The notes under the pieces are model-generated. The model searched no databases, was not told where the DNA came from, and worked only from the letters and a program-made list of their open reading frames with translations. Positions 19,210-28,078 of a stretch of 64,000 bases of DNA are shown piece by piece. This stretch comes from Colwellia ponticola. GTDB lineage: Bacteria > Pseudomonadota > Gammaproteobacteria > Enterobacterales > Alteromonadaceae. The stretch spans positions 1-64,000 of the forward strand of contig NZ_SZVP01000005.1 in NCBI RefSeq assembly GCF_005885605.1, read 5' to 3'. Numbering within the stretch: the stretch's first letter is position 1; each line of letters starts with the position of its first letter. A program made the position numbers and the translations under genes.

Positions 19210-22137
19210 CTAAACAATATCATCAGCATATTTATTAATATCTGCTACTGCTTTTTTAGTTTTCTTTAATAAACTTATTTGTACTTTATTATGCTTATCT
19301 AGCACCTTATTCGTTAGTAACTTTTGCCAATGCTGACATAAATGTACTAAATAATCGGCCGCAAGTATTTTGCTATTCACTAATAATGATTGTGCCGCCA
19401 CCGCAACTTTTATAGCGTCATCGTTAATAAAGGCTTGGCTTAATTGCTTTACTAAAACAGTATTTTCAGCGGTATATTCAGCAAGCATAAAAATTGCTAA
19501 TTCTGCAGAGCCTTGATGGTGAATATAACGCTCAATATTAAAACTCACCGAACGTTCTCTTGCTAATGAAGTTCGCTGAATAACCGGTGTTTCAGTATTA
19601 TTTTTAGTGTTAGCGACTGAAACTTTTTCAAGGGCTTCACCAGCTTTTTTTTGTAATGTTAACCAAGGGCGCATTGCCGCGATTATTTCATTTTCAGTAC
19701 TATCCGCTGTGACTTCACCAATAACCCAATGTTCATAAGCTGAAGGAGGTTTTCTACTATCGGTACGTTTGATTAAATCAAACACCCCTCTGACAAGGGT
19801 ATCTTTAGCTGAAGGTTTAGCGTCTGTATCAGTGATAAAGCGAATAAAAGGTTGGCACGCTATTTCTGTCATTAATAAGGTAAACCGACCACTTTGCCAG
19901 TTTTTCTCTAGCATTACTTCATCGGTCACAAAGGTCACTTGTAAACCGATGCTGTGTAATAGTTGTTGTAAACGTTGGTATTGAATTGGTTGCTTTGCCG
20001 CAATTAATACTTCTATAGGCATAGCCAAGTACTTTGCGCTTAATTCAAGACAAGTATTCTCAATATCAGCTAAATAGCTGGGTAATAATAATGTCGGGTA
20101 ATATTGTGTTTGCTGATTATTAATTATACCTAGCGTGAAGGTAAAGCCTAATTGATAGCCCTGCTCGGTTATCGTCACATTCACATTATTACCCTGTAGG
20201 AATCGTAGCAGAGTATTAAAGTAAGCAGTATGCTCATTATGCTCGATACTTTCATCAGAAAAAACCTGTAGTATCTGTGGTAGTGTCGCTGCATTACCCT
20301 TACCTTCGATCTCAGCACTAAAAAATATTTTTTGTTGGTCACTGTTGTTATCGACTAAAAGTAAATTGAATGATAACTTTTTATCGGTTTGTCCAGTCAA
20401 TAGCAGCTTAATAAAAGTATTTATTAATTCAGAAAACAACGCTTTATCTAAGTTCACTTCATGGTGTATTTTTTCATCCATACTTACCGATAAACTATTA
20501 TTACAACGCAAGAGTTCACCGTGTAAATTCAGTGTAATAGCTTGTATTTGGTTAGCGAGATTTACCTGAGCTAGTCGTAACACAGCTTCACTACTTTGCA
20601 AGTATCGATAGCAACTCGCTTGTCGTAAGGTGCAGACCAAGTCTTGAGCTTGAAGATGCGCCTGACATAAGTAATGATTAATTACCTTGCTGTGATTAGT
20701 GTTCTTGGTTAAAGTCAGCGCACTTTTACCTAATAACATTAATTGTTTTAGCCCCGATACATACAGCGCTGTACTGCGCTTTTGCTCTAATAAAAGTGTT
20801 GCTTTAGTACGGGTAGACATAGCGAGTTCAAGCGATGCTAAGTCACGCTGTAATTGCTCTTGTGTTGATTTATCTTGCAGCATTTGTGTTTCAAGTACTT
20901 GGTTCCTCTCTTTAAGTACAGCAAAGTCATCTTCCCTATCATGATCACACGGTATCTGTTGTATCTTATTGACTAACTGCTCTGCTTCAGCGCTATAAAA
21001 ATATGGGTTAGTAGTGGTTAATATTTTTTTATCACGCGCGAACGAGTGTTCAATACGAGTAAAATTTTCTTTACTCATAAGTTTGATACGTGCTTTGATT
21101 AACCACAATAATGCTAAAACACTAAAGAGTGCTGCCGTCAGTGCAACCATAATCCATTGTGGTAGCTTACTTGCGTTGAGAGTATCTTTATTTGCCTTAA
21201 TATAACCACTTGATTGAGTATCAATACCGTAGTCATCTTTTGATAATTGATACAAAATACTTTGTAATTGCTGCTGTTGTTCGACAAGCTGTTGTTGATA
21301 ATCTTTCATCAACCGTAACTGTTCATGCCATTTATCTAAAACACCCCGTTTTAATATAAGATTTTCAAAGCGAATTAGATCCCTAAAAATATCAGCCATT
21401 GCCTGATTGTCTCGTTGTGACTCAATAAGCTGTTTTGGATAATCAACAACAAAAAGTGCATTGATTTGATTACGCAACTGCTCAAATTTGCTCAAGGGCA
21501 TATGCAAAGTCAACTTGTCTAACATTATAAATGCAGTATGCAATTGCTTTTCAACGGCAGACAACTGCTCTATTTGTGCAGCGGTTTTCTGTTGCTTATC
21601 AAGTGGCGCTACTACGGAATTATTATCTAAAAACGTTATTTGAATTTTTAGCGCATCAAGCAGTGTCTTGAGTTGTATTAATGCTTTGTGCTTTAATGCT
21701 TCATTACTGGTATCACTTGATTCAATTCGAGTGACAATACGGCTGGCAAGTGTATTACGAGAAAACCATTGTTGATAATCTCGCTGATACTCAGACTTTA
21801 ATAATAGAAGCTTCTTACTTTGTAATAAGAGTTGCTGCTGTAAAATAAGCAACTCATGCGCATTGCTATTTTGTAAGGTGTTATCAATGAGTTTGTCGGT
21901 ATTAATCAGGTAAGTTTGTTGTAGCAGTTGTGTTTGTAGTGGTATAAGTTGCTCGGCTATTAGCGTTTTAGCCTGCTTAGCTTGCTGAAATAAAAAGACG
22001 CCTGTTAAAGAGAGCGTCATAGCAACAATTAAGAAAGTAGCAATAATATGCCCGGTAAAAAATCGATGAAATGGCTTCGCGCTACTCTCTATGTTGACAG
22101 CTTGCTTACCCTGTATATTAGTTGTATTTTCATCCAT
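19210..22137 (-). CDS. Degenerate hybrid sensor-kinase-like membrane protein
   Basis: A 975-residue protein with the body plan of a hybrid sensor kinase but without its active residues. Membrane segments lie near 30-52 and 326-347, with a Gln/Leu-rich helical, probably periplasmic, sensor between them. A coiled coil follows (about 395-450). An ATPase-like region around 555-680 has LINTFIKLLLTGQ where the N-box should be, and no G-box is visible. A receiver-like fold (about 710-820) lacks the phospho-acceptor aspartate, reading LLMTEIACQP. The end (about 875-975) resembles an HPt helical bundle with AAQSLLVNSK in place of the histidine motif. It probably acts as a scaffold or binding partner, not as an enzyme. 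It stands alone between a DUF1289 and a DUF4442 gene. No partner regulator is near. Confidence 0.65.
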   Translation of the reverse strand: MDENTTNIQGKQAVNIESSAKPFHRFFTGHIIATFLIVAMTLSLTGVFLFQQAKQAKTLIAEQLIPLQTQLLQQTYLINTDKLIDNTLQNSNAHELLILQQQLLLQSKKLLLLKSEYQRDYQQWFSRNTLASRIVTRIESSDTSNEALKHKALIQLKTLLDALKIQITFLDNNSVVAPLDKQQKTAAQIEQLSAVEKQLHTAFIMLDKLTLHMPLSKFEQLRNQINALFVVDYPKQLIESQRDNQAMADIFRDLIRFENLILKRGVLDKWHEQLRLMKDYQQQLVEQQQQLQSILYQLSKDDYGIDTQSSGYIKANKDTLNASKLPQWIMVALTAALFSVLALLWLIKARIKLMSKENFTRIEHSFARDKKILTTTNPYFYSAEAEQLVNKIQQIPCDHDREDDFAVLKERNQVLETQMLQDKSTQEQLQRDLASLELAMSTRTKATLLLEQKRSTALYVSGLKQLMLLGKSALTLTKNTNHSKVINHYLCQAHLQAQDLVCTLRQASCYRYLQSSEAVLRLAQVNLANQIQAITLNLHGELLRCNNSLSVSMDEKIHHEVNLDKALFSELINTFIKLLLTGQTDKKLSFNLLLVDNNSDQQKIFFSAEIEGKGNAATLPQILQVFSDESIEHNEHTAYFNTLLRFLQGNNVNVTITEQGYQLGFTFTLGIINNQQTQYYPTLLLPSYLADIENTCLELSAKYLAMPIEVLIAAKQPIQYQRLQQLLHSIGLQVTFVTDEVMLEKNWQSGRFTLLMTEIACQPFIRFITDTDAKPSAKDTLVRGVFDLIKRTDSRKPPSAYEHWVIGEVTADSTENEIIAAMRPWLTLQKKAGEALEKVSVANTKNNTETPVIQRTSLARERSVSFNIERYIHHQGSAELAIFMLAEYTAENTVLVKQLSQAFINDDAIKVAVAAQSLLVNSKILAADYLVHLCQHWQKLLTNKVLDKHNKVQISLLKKTKKAVADINKYADDIV

Positions 22138-22209
22138 TTAATTACTACTTATTGCTCATCAATTCAGAACCATTACACAATATTTTATATTATATAGTTT
22201 AACAAGGCA

Positions 22210-22707
22210 TTACTGATTATTGGTTCTTTTTTTGCTAACCCATGCCCACTCCATTTGACATTCTATCGGCGCTTGCCCAGATTCGTCTGTTATAACCACT
22301 GGTATATAAATACTGCCCTTTTCATCTTGCTTAATAAGAGTTATTTGCTCATCGGTTAATCGAGCGACTGCACTCAAATCACCTTGCATACGTCGTTGAT
22401 AATTAACCTGCATAGATTTAAGTAATGGTAATTTTGAATCGGGAACATTCATGCCAAAAACTATCCCAGTAGCAGATTCTGCTAACACAGCGGCAGCAAT
22501 AGCATGAATACCGCCAATATGGTTTTGTACTGCTTTTTTATTTGCTAGTAATAACTGGGTTTTATGGGCGGTTACTTGCTTAATAACAATACCGGTTGTG
22601 CCGGCAAACTTTACTTTGCTAGCAAAGAGCTTAGTTAATAGAAATGAACGTATCGATAGTGGTGTTTTATTTACTTTTGTAATGATAGTGCTGAATTTGT
22701 TAGCCAT
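22210..22707 (-). CDS. DUF4442 hotdog-fold protein (thioesterase-like)
   Basis: A 165-residue protein with the pattern of the DUF4442/PaaI-like hotdog group. NHIGGIHAIAAAVLAESATGIV (about 81-102) matches the central helix of hotdog thioesterases, and the strands after it alternate hydrophobic residues. It may hydrolyse or bind acyl-CoA, but the substrate is unknown. ATG start at 22707. It lies 51 bp beyond the end of the DUF523 gene on the same strand and may share its transcript. Confidence 0.7.
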   Translation of the reverse strand: MANKFSTIITKVNKTPLSIRSFLLTKLFASKVKFAGTTGIVIKQVTAHKTQLLLANKKAVQNHIGGIHAIAAAVLAESATGIVFGMNVPDSKLPLLKSMQVNYQRRMQGDLSAVARLTDEQITLIKQDEKGSIYIPVVITDESGQAPIECQMEWAWVSKKRTNNQ

Positions 22708-22758
22708 TAAATTACCTTGCTTATATATTTACTTAAAACGTGTAATTTATTATGCAAC

Positions 22759-23253
22759 TTAACTGGTCTGATCACTAGAATTTATTCGCTTAGCTAATAA
22801 CTCAATAGTCACTTCGCTATAGACTTCAATGTTATTTTTACGTAAAAGTTGCGTAGTGACACCTTCTCCCTTGATTTTTTGCTGACTAAATGTACCGTCA
22901 TATAGGCTACTACTGCCGCAAGAAGGGCTAGATTCCTTTAACAAGGCAAAGCTAATATTATGCCGCTGACATAAAAGCAATGCCTTTTGTGCTCCTTCAT
23001 TAAACTGTTCGGTAACATCAACAGAGTCTATCGTCATCACTTGTTTTGTGGTTTGATTTATTTCTGCAGGCGGCCTTGGCACAGGCAAACCAGATATGAC
23101 TTCCGGGCATATAGAAATTAAGCGCCCTTGTTGTTGCCATTGCAGTAAGAGCTTATCTTCAAGTGTTTTGACTATTCCGTTATATCGAACACGATCACCT
23201 AAAAAACACGCACTCACTAATATTTTATTAATCGTTTGTTGATTTCTATTCAT
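22759..23253 (-). CDS. DUF523 family protein
   Basis: A 164-residue DUF523 (YbbK-type) protein. Signatures are ILVSACFLGDRVRYNG (about 11-26), CPEVISGLPVPRPPAEI (about 49-65) and LLKESSPSCGSSSLYDGTF, with conserved cysteines in each block. The biochemical role is unknown; the cysteines suggest a metal or cluster. The start ATG overlaps the end of the upstream gene by 8 bp, so the two are probably translated together. Confidence 0.85.
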   Translation of the reverse strand: MNRNQQTINKILVSACFLGDRVRYNGIVKTLEDKLLLQWQQQGRLISICPEVISGLPVPRPPAEINQTTKQVMTIDSVDVTEQFNEGAQKALLLCQRHNISFALLKESSPSCGSSSLYDGTFSQQKIKGEGVTTQLLRKNNIEVYSEVTIELLAKRINSSDQTS

Positions 23254-23563
23254 GATTTTTTATTACACTACAAAGGACCTTTAACTGTGCTGTACTTGTA
23301 TCATCTTGCCCTTCAATCCAGCATGATTGACTATAACAATCGAAACTTAAAACAAAAGCGTAGTTTTCCCAACTAAAACGAATATTTTCTCGATCAGCAC
23401 CGATAATTTTTTCTTGTATGCTAATGACGTTAATGTTGTGAAAAAGCAACGTTGTTAACACCGAAATATCTTCTTGGCACCATTCATTTTTAAAAATAAC
23501 GCTTAAATAGCTTACTTCATACGTTAGCGACTTAACATACTGTAAAGGTATTGAAGACTTCAT
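23246..23563 (-). CDS. Small conserved protein, probably DUF3630
   Basis: A protein of about 105 residues resembling the DUF3630 group of marine gammaproteobacteria. ENIRFSWENYAFVLSFDCYSQSCWIE is the best recognised segment and includes two cysteines. No signal peptide or membrane segment is visible, so it is probably cytoplasmic. I prefer the ATG at 23563 with AGGTG just upstream; a GTG at 23569 is also in frame. It overlaps the DUF523 gene. The function is not known and the family name is from memory. Confidence 0.6.
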   Translation of the reverse strand: MKSSIPLQYVKSLTYEVSYLSVIFKNEWCQEDISVLTTLLFHNINVISIQEKIIGADRENIRFSWENYAFVLSFDCYSQSCWIEGQDDTSTAQLKVLCSVIKNHE

Positions 23564-23709
23564 AATCACCTATTTTAATTTCTTATCTACTATAATTAAT
23601 TATACGGCTAAAGCTTAATATTAATCAGAGGTTTTAAGAAAAAATCAACGACAAGTTAGCTTATTTTTCATATACTCGGCAGAGAAAATATATTTTTGTA
23701 GCCTACTTA

Positions 23710-23751
23710 TTATGCTTGCATTTTATCTTGTTATGCTTACATTTTATCTTG
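23710..23751 (+). repeat. Two tandem 21-bp repeats upstream of cytochrome c gene
   Basis: Two adjacent copies (23710-23730 and 23731-23751) of TTATGCTTRCATTTTATCTTG differ at one base (G/A). Each is 21 bp, two helical turns, so a protein bound to both would sit on one DNA face. They end 33 bp before the cytochrome start codon. The function is unknown. I could not place -10 and -35 boxes with confidence. Confidence 0.7.
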
Positions 23752-23784
23752 GTACAAAATTTTTAACCCAAAGAGAGTGAAATT

Positions 23785-24087
23785 ATGAAAAAACTTATAC
23801 TCGCTGTTGCAACAGCAACGGTTATGATGGCATCTCCTGTATTTGCGGGCGATGCAGCCGCTGGTAAAGTAAAGTCAGCGACTTGTGCTGCTTGTCATGG
23901 TGCTGCTGGTATTTCTGCTATTCCTATGTACCCTAACTTAGCTGGCCAAAAAGAAGCTTACATTGCTAAGCAGCTTAAAGATTTTATCTCTGGTCAACGT
24001 AAAGATCCTGTCATGTCAGCTATGGCTGCAGGACTTACTGATGCTGACATCGCTAACTTAGCAGCATACTACTCTAGCATAAAATAA
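23785..24087 (+). CDS. Periplasmic monoheme cytochrome c (class I, c4/c553-like)
   Basis: A 100-residue protein with a signal peptide (1-21, cleavage at VFA-GD). One heme site, CAACH, lies at residues 34-38. A methionine in the segment [11 protein letters not shown] (about 75-85) is the likely sixth ligand. After cleavage the mature chain is about 79 residues, the size of small electron carriers such as c553. It closely resembles each domain of the triheme protein at 53178-54125, including the YPNLAGQ and YIAKQLKDF segments, so they probably share ancestry. It is expected to shuttle electrons in the periplasm. A good AGAGAG site precedes the ATG. Confidence 0.92.
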   Translation: MKKLILAVATATVMMASPVFAGDAAAGKVKSATCAACHGAAGISAIPMYPNLAGQKEAYIAKQLKDFISGQRKDPVMSAMAAGLTDADIANLAAYYSSIK

Positions 24088-24110
24088 TGTTCGCTTTCTT
24101 AAGCGTTTAA

Positions 24111-24149
24111 AAAGCCTCAGCTTAACTCGATTAAGCTGAGGCTTTTTTT
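24111..24149 (+). terminator. Terminator after the monoheme cytochrome gene
   Basis: A perfect 13-bp stem, AGCCTCAGCTTAA (24113-24125) and TTAAGCTGAGGCT (24131-24143), with loop CTCGA, is followed by T6. It lies 25 bp after the stop codon. Confidence 0.92.
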
Positions 24150-24226
24150 ATGCCAAGCCGCTAAAATAAAAAATAAGCAGTACTTTTTAATGGTTTCTAG
24201 CCGATTAACAGCTGTTATTTTAGGTA

Positions 24227-24255
24227 TAAAAAAACCTCCTATGGGAGGTTTTTAT
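24227..24255 (-). terminator. Terminator after the PEP-CTERM gene
   Basis: The stem AACCTCC (24233-24239) and GGAGGTT (24244-24250) has an A-run on its left that gives a U-tract for leftward transcription. It is 53 bp beyond the PEP-CTERM stop codon. The right side also has T5, so it may act in both directions. Confidence 0.8.
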
Positions 24256-24308
24256 TAATTAACTAATAACGGATAGTTAAAGCAACTTTTATTAAACCGT
24301 AAGCAGAA

Positions 24309-25085
24309 TTATGCTTTACGACGAGCCGCACCTGCTAGGCCTAAAAGACCTAAGCCGAAGATAGCTAAAGTAGTAGGTTCAGGGATAGAGTTACCTGAAG
24401 CAGTACCGCTACCTGTACCATATTGATTACCTTGGAAATCAACAAAAGCAACAAAACCAAGATCTGAACCCATAAATTCTGAGTTGCTATCGAAGTTACC
24501 TGCAGCAGTACCACCAGTAACATTCCAAGATGAAGCTAGACTACCGCTATCTGGTGTAAAACCTTGACCTTCTTTTAAGCTCTCAAAACCAAAAGATAAA
24601 AATAATGAACCATCAGCACTAGCGTCGATATCAGCTTGGCTATTGATGTTACCTGGATCAAAATCTGCCGTGTTATCAAAATAAATATTGAAGTAACCTG
24701 AAGTTTTTGAAGCGGCTAGATTAAATAAAGAGCCATCATTAGACATGTCTCCATCAAATACAAGGCCACCAAAAGTAAAGGTAAGTTCACAGGTTGCACA
24801 AACAAAATCAGTTGAGCCATTGAAGCGACCAATCTCACCAGCACCTTGCAGCATAGAACCGACAGTACCAGGAAGTACCGCGTTAATATCTGGAGCACCT
24901 GAAGCACTTACACCACTAGTAGAAAACCATTGAGTAAAATCAGCTCTACCAATAAAATCTTTGGCTGATATAGTTTGGTAATCTGGATCCCAAGTAACAC
25001 CACCGACAGTAATATCTGATGCTGATGCGGCAATACTAGCGAAAGCGAAAGTACCTGCGGTTAATATTTTAGTAAATTTATTCAT
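24309..25085 (-). CDS. PEP-CTERM sorted surface protein
   Basis: A 258-residue exported protein. The signal peptide (about 1-22) ends ASA. The body is Gly/Asp/Ser-rich and beta-like, with one close cysteine pair (CATC). The C-terminus is a full PEP-CTERM signal: the IPEP motif, a hydrophobic helix (TTLAIFGLGLLGLAGAA) and a basic end (RRKA). In this system an exosortase cuts at the signal and the protein goes to the surface or an exopolysaccharide layer. I chose ATG at 25085 (MNKFTKILTAG) with AGGATA upstream. The frame extends to 25127, but that extension would spoil the signal peptide. A candidate sigma-54 promoter lies upstream. The ligand of the body is unknown. Confidence 0.9.
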   Translation of the reverse strand: MNKFTKILTAGTFAFASIAASASDITVGGVTWDPDYQTISAKDFIGRADFTQWFSTSGVSASGAPDINAVLPGTVGSMLQGAGEIGRFNGSTDFVCATCELTFTFGGLVFDGDMSNDGSLFNLAASKTSGYFNIYFDNTADFDPGNINSQADIDASADGSLFLSFGFESLKEGQGFTPDSGSLASSWNVTGGTAAGNFDSNSEFMGSDLGFVAFVDFQGNQYGTGSGTASGNSIPEPTTLAIFGLGLLGLAGAARRKA

Positions 25086-25182
25086 TATGTATCCTATCCT
25101 TATTATAAAAGCTATTTTCATCAACATGAAACGAAATACGTTAACAAAAAAATAAAATCCGTTAACAACTCATAATATATAA

Positions 25183-25198
25183 TGCACCTATCATGCCA
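25183..25198 (-). promoter_or_regulatory. Candidate sigma-54 promoter of the PEP-CTERM gene
   Basis: On the minus strand the bases read TGGCATGATAGGTGCA. This matches the -24/-12 consensus (TGGCACG-N4-TTGCW) at all but two specified positions, with the essential GG and GC correctly spaced. The start would be near 25172, leaving a leader of about 87 bases that holds two GTTAAC motifs. PEP-CTERM genes in several bacteria are known to depend on RpoN and the PrsK/PrsR system. A sigma-70 reading (TTGGCA, 16 bp, TATTAT) overlaps it and cannot be excluded. Confidence 0.6.
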
Positions 25199-25306
25199 AC
25201 TAAAAAAAACCTTATTTATCAATATTAAATAATAATAATAAATACTAACTAATAAAGATGTAAAAAAAACTGACAGTTTTATTAGTTAACTACGGCTTTT
25301 TTTATT

Positions 25307-27967
25307 TTATTTATTATGTAAAGCTTTAGCCTTAGTTAAACTTTCCTGGGCAATTGGGTCAGTCGAACCAGATACTATCGCTTGCTCTAGGATAGTGATC
25401 CCTTGATCTAACTTGTTATTCGCGATGAGGATCACACCATAAGATTCTTGAATAGCTAAGTTGTCAGGTTGTAATTGATATGCTTTTTCTATATTAATAA
25501 GTGCTTGAGCCGTTTGCTTTAATTTAAACTGATTCCACGCTAGATTATTCAATACAATCGCATTATTAGGCATTGTTATGGATAAAGCTTGGTATTGAAC
25601 CACTTTCTTTTTTCTATCCGCTGGGCTGTACAACTCAGCAAGCAAAAAGCGGATTTTGCTATTATTAGTATGCTTATCAAGGTATGACTCTAACAAACGC
25701 TCCGCTTGTTTATTTTGTTTATCAAATTTCAAGACACGTGCCAAATTAAGTAGGTTAAGTTCAGTTGGCTCTTCTTCATAAGCTGCGGAAAAATGCTCAA
25801 TCGCTTGAGGGTAATCCTTTTCTTCTTGATAAACTTCACCCGCAATAACGTCAAGTAACTTATTATTATTTTTTTGACCTTTAATTTTTTCTAATAAACG
25901 CTTGGCTTCTTTATAGTTTTTATTCTTCGCCTCAAAATAAATGAGTGACGTAGTAATATCTATATTACTGTCATAATACTGATGTAGCTTTCTTGTTTGT
26001 TGTAACGCGCCCTTATAATCACCTAAAAATTCTAATACGCTAATGTATTTAACGTTTAGAAAATAATTTTTAGGCTCAAGAGCTAGACCCTCTATAAACA
26101 CAGTATTAGCTTCTGCGTACTTTTCTAACGCTACATAACTATCACCTAACAATAAGAAGTAGTTTGCTGTTAACTGAACCGACTTTTCAATGCCCACTAA
26201 GGTTGTGATCGCTTGCGTAACTTGCTTGTCCATCGTTAATGCCTGTGCCAGGGCAATGGTGCTATAAAGATTATTGTTTTGTTGATTTTTAGTCAGAAGA
26301 GAAATAGTTTCTTCGCGTAATTCTTTCTTATTCGCTAACGAAACTAAAGCTTTTAATGCACCTTTATGTTCAGAAGATATACGTAAAACCTGATCAAAAT
26401 AACTAAGCGCTTTTGAATGTTGTTCCGCTCGTTGATGTAATAAACCTAAATTATAAAGACTAGCTATGTTTTTAGGATTTAATGATAACGATTTTTCAAA
26501 GCTACTTTTTGCTTCAACACTCTGTTTGTTATTAAGATAAATAAAACCTTGTAATACATAACCAAAATCCGCTTTATCAATATTATCTTTATATCTATCA
26601 GCAATTTCTTGTGCCTTAGCAGTCTCTCCTGAATTTAAATAAGCAATAGCCAACGCGACTTGAGCATAAGTTAATGACGGATCTAGCTCAACAGCACGCT
26701 CTATGTAAGTGATACCGCTAGCGTCACTTTGAGAAAGTAACATCAAGCCTTTTCGTGCTGCTATTTGGGCATCATTAGGTAAAATCTTTTCTGCTTTATC
26801 AATTAACAGTAAAGCACTATCGACATGACCAATGCCCATAAGGTTTTCACTTGAGCTTTTTAAAAACTGTATATCTTTTGCAGTGAAGTCCTGTAACGAT
26901 TCAAAATCGTCTACTGCATCGGCGTAATACCCTAACTCAAATTTTGTTACAGCCAGTATCTTAGTCACCAAAGGGTTATTAGGCACTCTATCAACAACCG
27001 CTGTTAACTGGGTATAAGCTTGTTCAATCTCACCTAAAAAGTATGAACTAACCCCTGAGATAATTTTTGCTACCAGTAAGTCCTCTCTATTTAGTAATGC
27101 CTTATTGGCATAATCTCTTGCTAAACTGTAGTTTTTCTTTTGATATAAAAGCTGTGCTTTAAACTGTAACGCTAAGGGAGAGTCTTTAAATGCCTTTAAT
27201 AAGCTATCGTTGAGTACATTAGCTTGTTCAAACTTTTCTGCTTTAATAAGACTATTTACTTCAAAAAAACGGACACTATGATCTTGTGAATGATAGTTAA
27301 GGTAACGTGCAAAAGATTCACTCGCATAATCAAACTCTTTTAGTGCGTAGTATAAATGCCCTTGTATTAACAATGCTTCAGACGCGTCAGCGTTATCTTT
27401 AAATAAATTATTGATAACCACTAAACCTTGAGAAAACTCTTCGTGTGAATAGTGTAGATAAGCTTGTGCAATTTGACTATAAACAGCCTTTGGATCAATC
27501 GCTATCGCTTGTGTCAAATAATCTTGCCCTTGCACAATTTTTTGTTGCTTTAAGGCCATAATACCAGCATAGGTTAATAACTGAATATTCTCATCGTCCG
27601 CCAAATCATGACTACGTTCAACTAGTTGGTAAACTTCATCTGCTTTATTTAAATGTGTTTTTATTCTTGCTGTGAGTACTGCGATACGGGAAAAATCGAT
27701 ACCTAACTCTAATGCACGTGCAAGTTCCTTTTCAGCATTGAGGTAATTACCTTGTTCTATATAAGCACTAGCAAGCAAAAATCGAGCTTGAGCATTTTCA
27801 GGCTCGAGGCTTACCGCATTTTTAAATTCAATAACAGCACTAGAAAAATCGCTCATCTGCACAAAATTATTGCCGCTGCTAATCAATTGTTGTGCTGTTT
27901 TTGTTTCACCACAGGCACCTAAAGATAGCGCTAGTACTATCACTGAAGTTTTTATATACGTTCTCAC
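25307..27967 (-). CDS. prsT: PEP-CTERM system TPR-repeat lipoprotein PrsT (copy 1)
   Basis: An 886-residue lipoprotein. The signal peptide ends in a lipobox with the acylated cysteine at residue 19 (LGAC-G). Almost all the rest is tetratricopeptide repeats, e.g. AVIEFKNAVSLEPENAQARFLLASAYIEQG at about 44-73 and many similar blocks to the end. This matches the PrsT family that accompanies exosortase and exopolysaccharide loci; it probably scaffolds periplasmic or outer-membrane assembly. The GTG start at 27967 follows an AAGGGA site. Its N-terminal region resembles the protein encoded at 28079-30823, so the two look like tandem paralogs. Confidence 0.85.
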   Translation of the reverse strand: MRTYIKTSVIVLALSLGACGETKTAQQLISSGNNFVQMSDFSSAVIEFKNAVSLEPENAQARFLLASAYIEQGNYLNAEKELARALELGIDFSRIAVLTARIKTHLNKADEVYQLVERSHDLADDENIQLLTYAGIMALKQQKIVQGQDYLTQAIAIDPKAVYSQIAQAYLHYSHEEFSQGLVVINNLFKDNADASEALLIQGHLYYALKEFDYASESFARYLNYHSQDHSVRFFEVNSLIKAEKFEQANVLNDSLLKAFKDSPLALQFKAQLLYQKKNYSLARDYANKALLNREDLLVAKIISGVSSYFLGEIEQAYTQLTAVVDRVPNNPLVTKILAVTKFELGYYADAVDDFESLQDFTAKDIQFLKSSSENLMGIGHVDSALLLIDKAEKILPNDAQIAARKGLMLLSQSDASGITYIERAVELDPSLTYAQVALAIAYLNSGETAKAQEIADRYKDNIDKADFGYVLQGFIYLNNKQSVEAKSSFEKSLSLNPKNIASLYNLGLLHQRAEQHSKALSYFDQVLRISSEHKGALKALVSLANKKELREETISLLTKNQQNNNLYSTIALAQALTMDKQVTQAITTLVGIEKSVQLTANYFLLLGDSYVALEKYAEANTVFIEGLALEPKNYFLNVKYISVLEFLGDYKGALQQTRKLHQYYDSNIDITTSLIYFEAKNKNYKEAKRLLEKIKGQKNNNKLLDVIAGEVYQEEKDYPQAIEHFSAAYEEEPTELNLLNLARVLKFDKQNKQAERLLESYLDKHTNNSKIRFLLAELYSPADRKKKVVQYQALSITMPNNAIVLNNLAWNQFKLKQTAQALINIEKAYQLQPDNLAIQESYGVILIANNKLDQGITILEQAIVSGSTDPIAQESLTKAKALHNK

Positions 27968-28078
27968 ATTAATTCCCTTTTTTATTACATTTACTTTAAA
28001 CTGCTAACACTGATAGTATCAGTACCTTAAAGTATCAAAAACAGCTTATACTGCCACTTTTTAATACTAACTTCGGTC

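Noticed and set aside
25141..25170. Two GTTAAC sites ahead of the PEP-CTERM gene as an operator
   Set aside because: Two 6-bp AT-rich motifs are too short to separate from chance in this sequence.
27990..28070. TGGCAG-N5-GCTGT upstream of prsT copy 1 as a sigma-54 promoter
   Set aside because: The GG to GC spacing is two bases short of the required distance.
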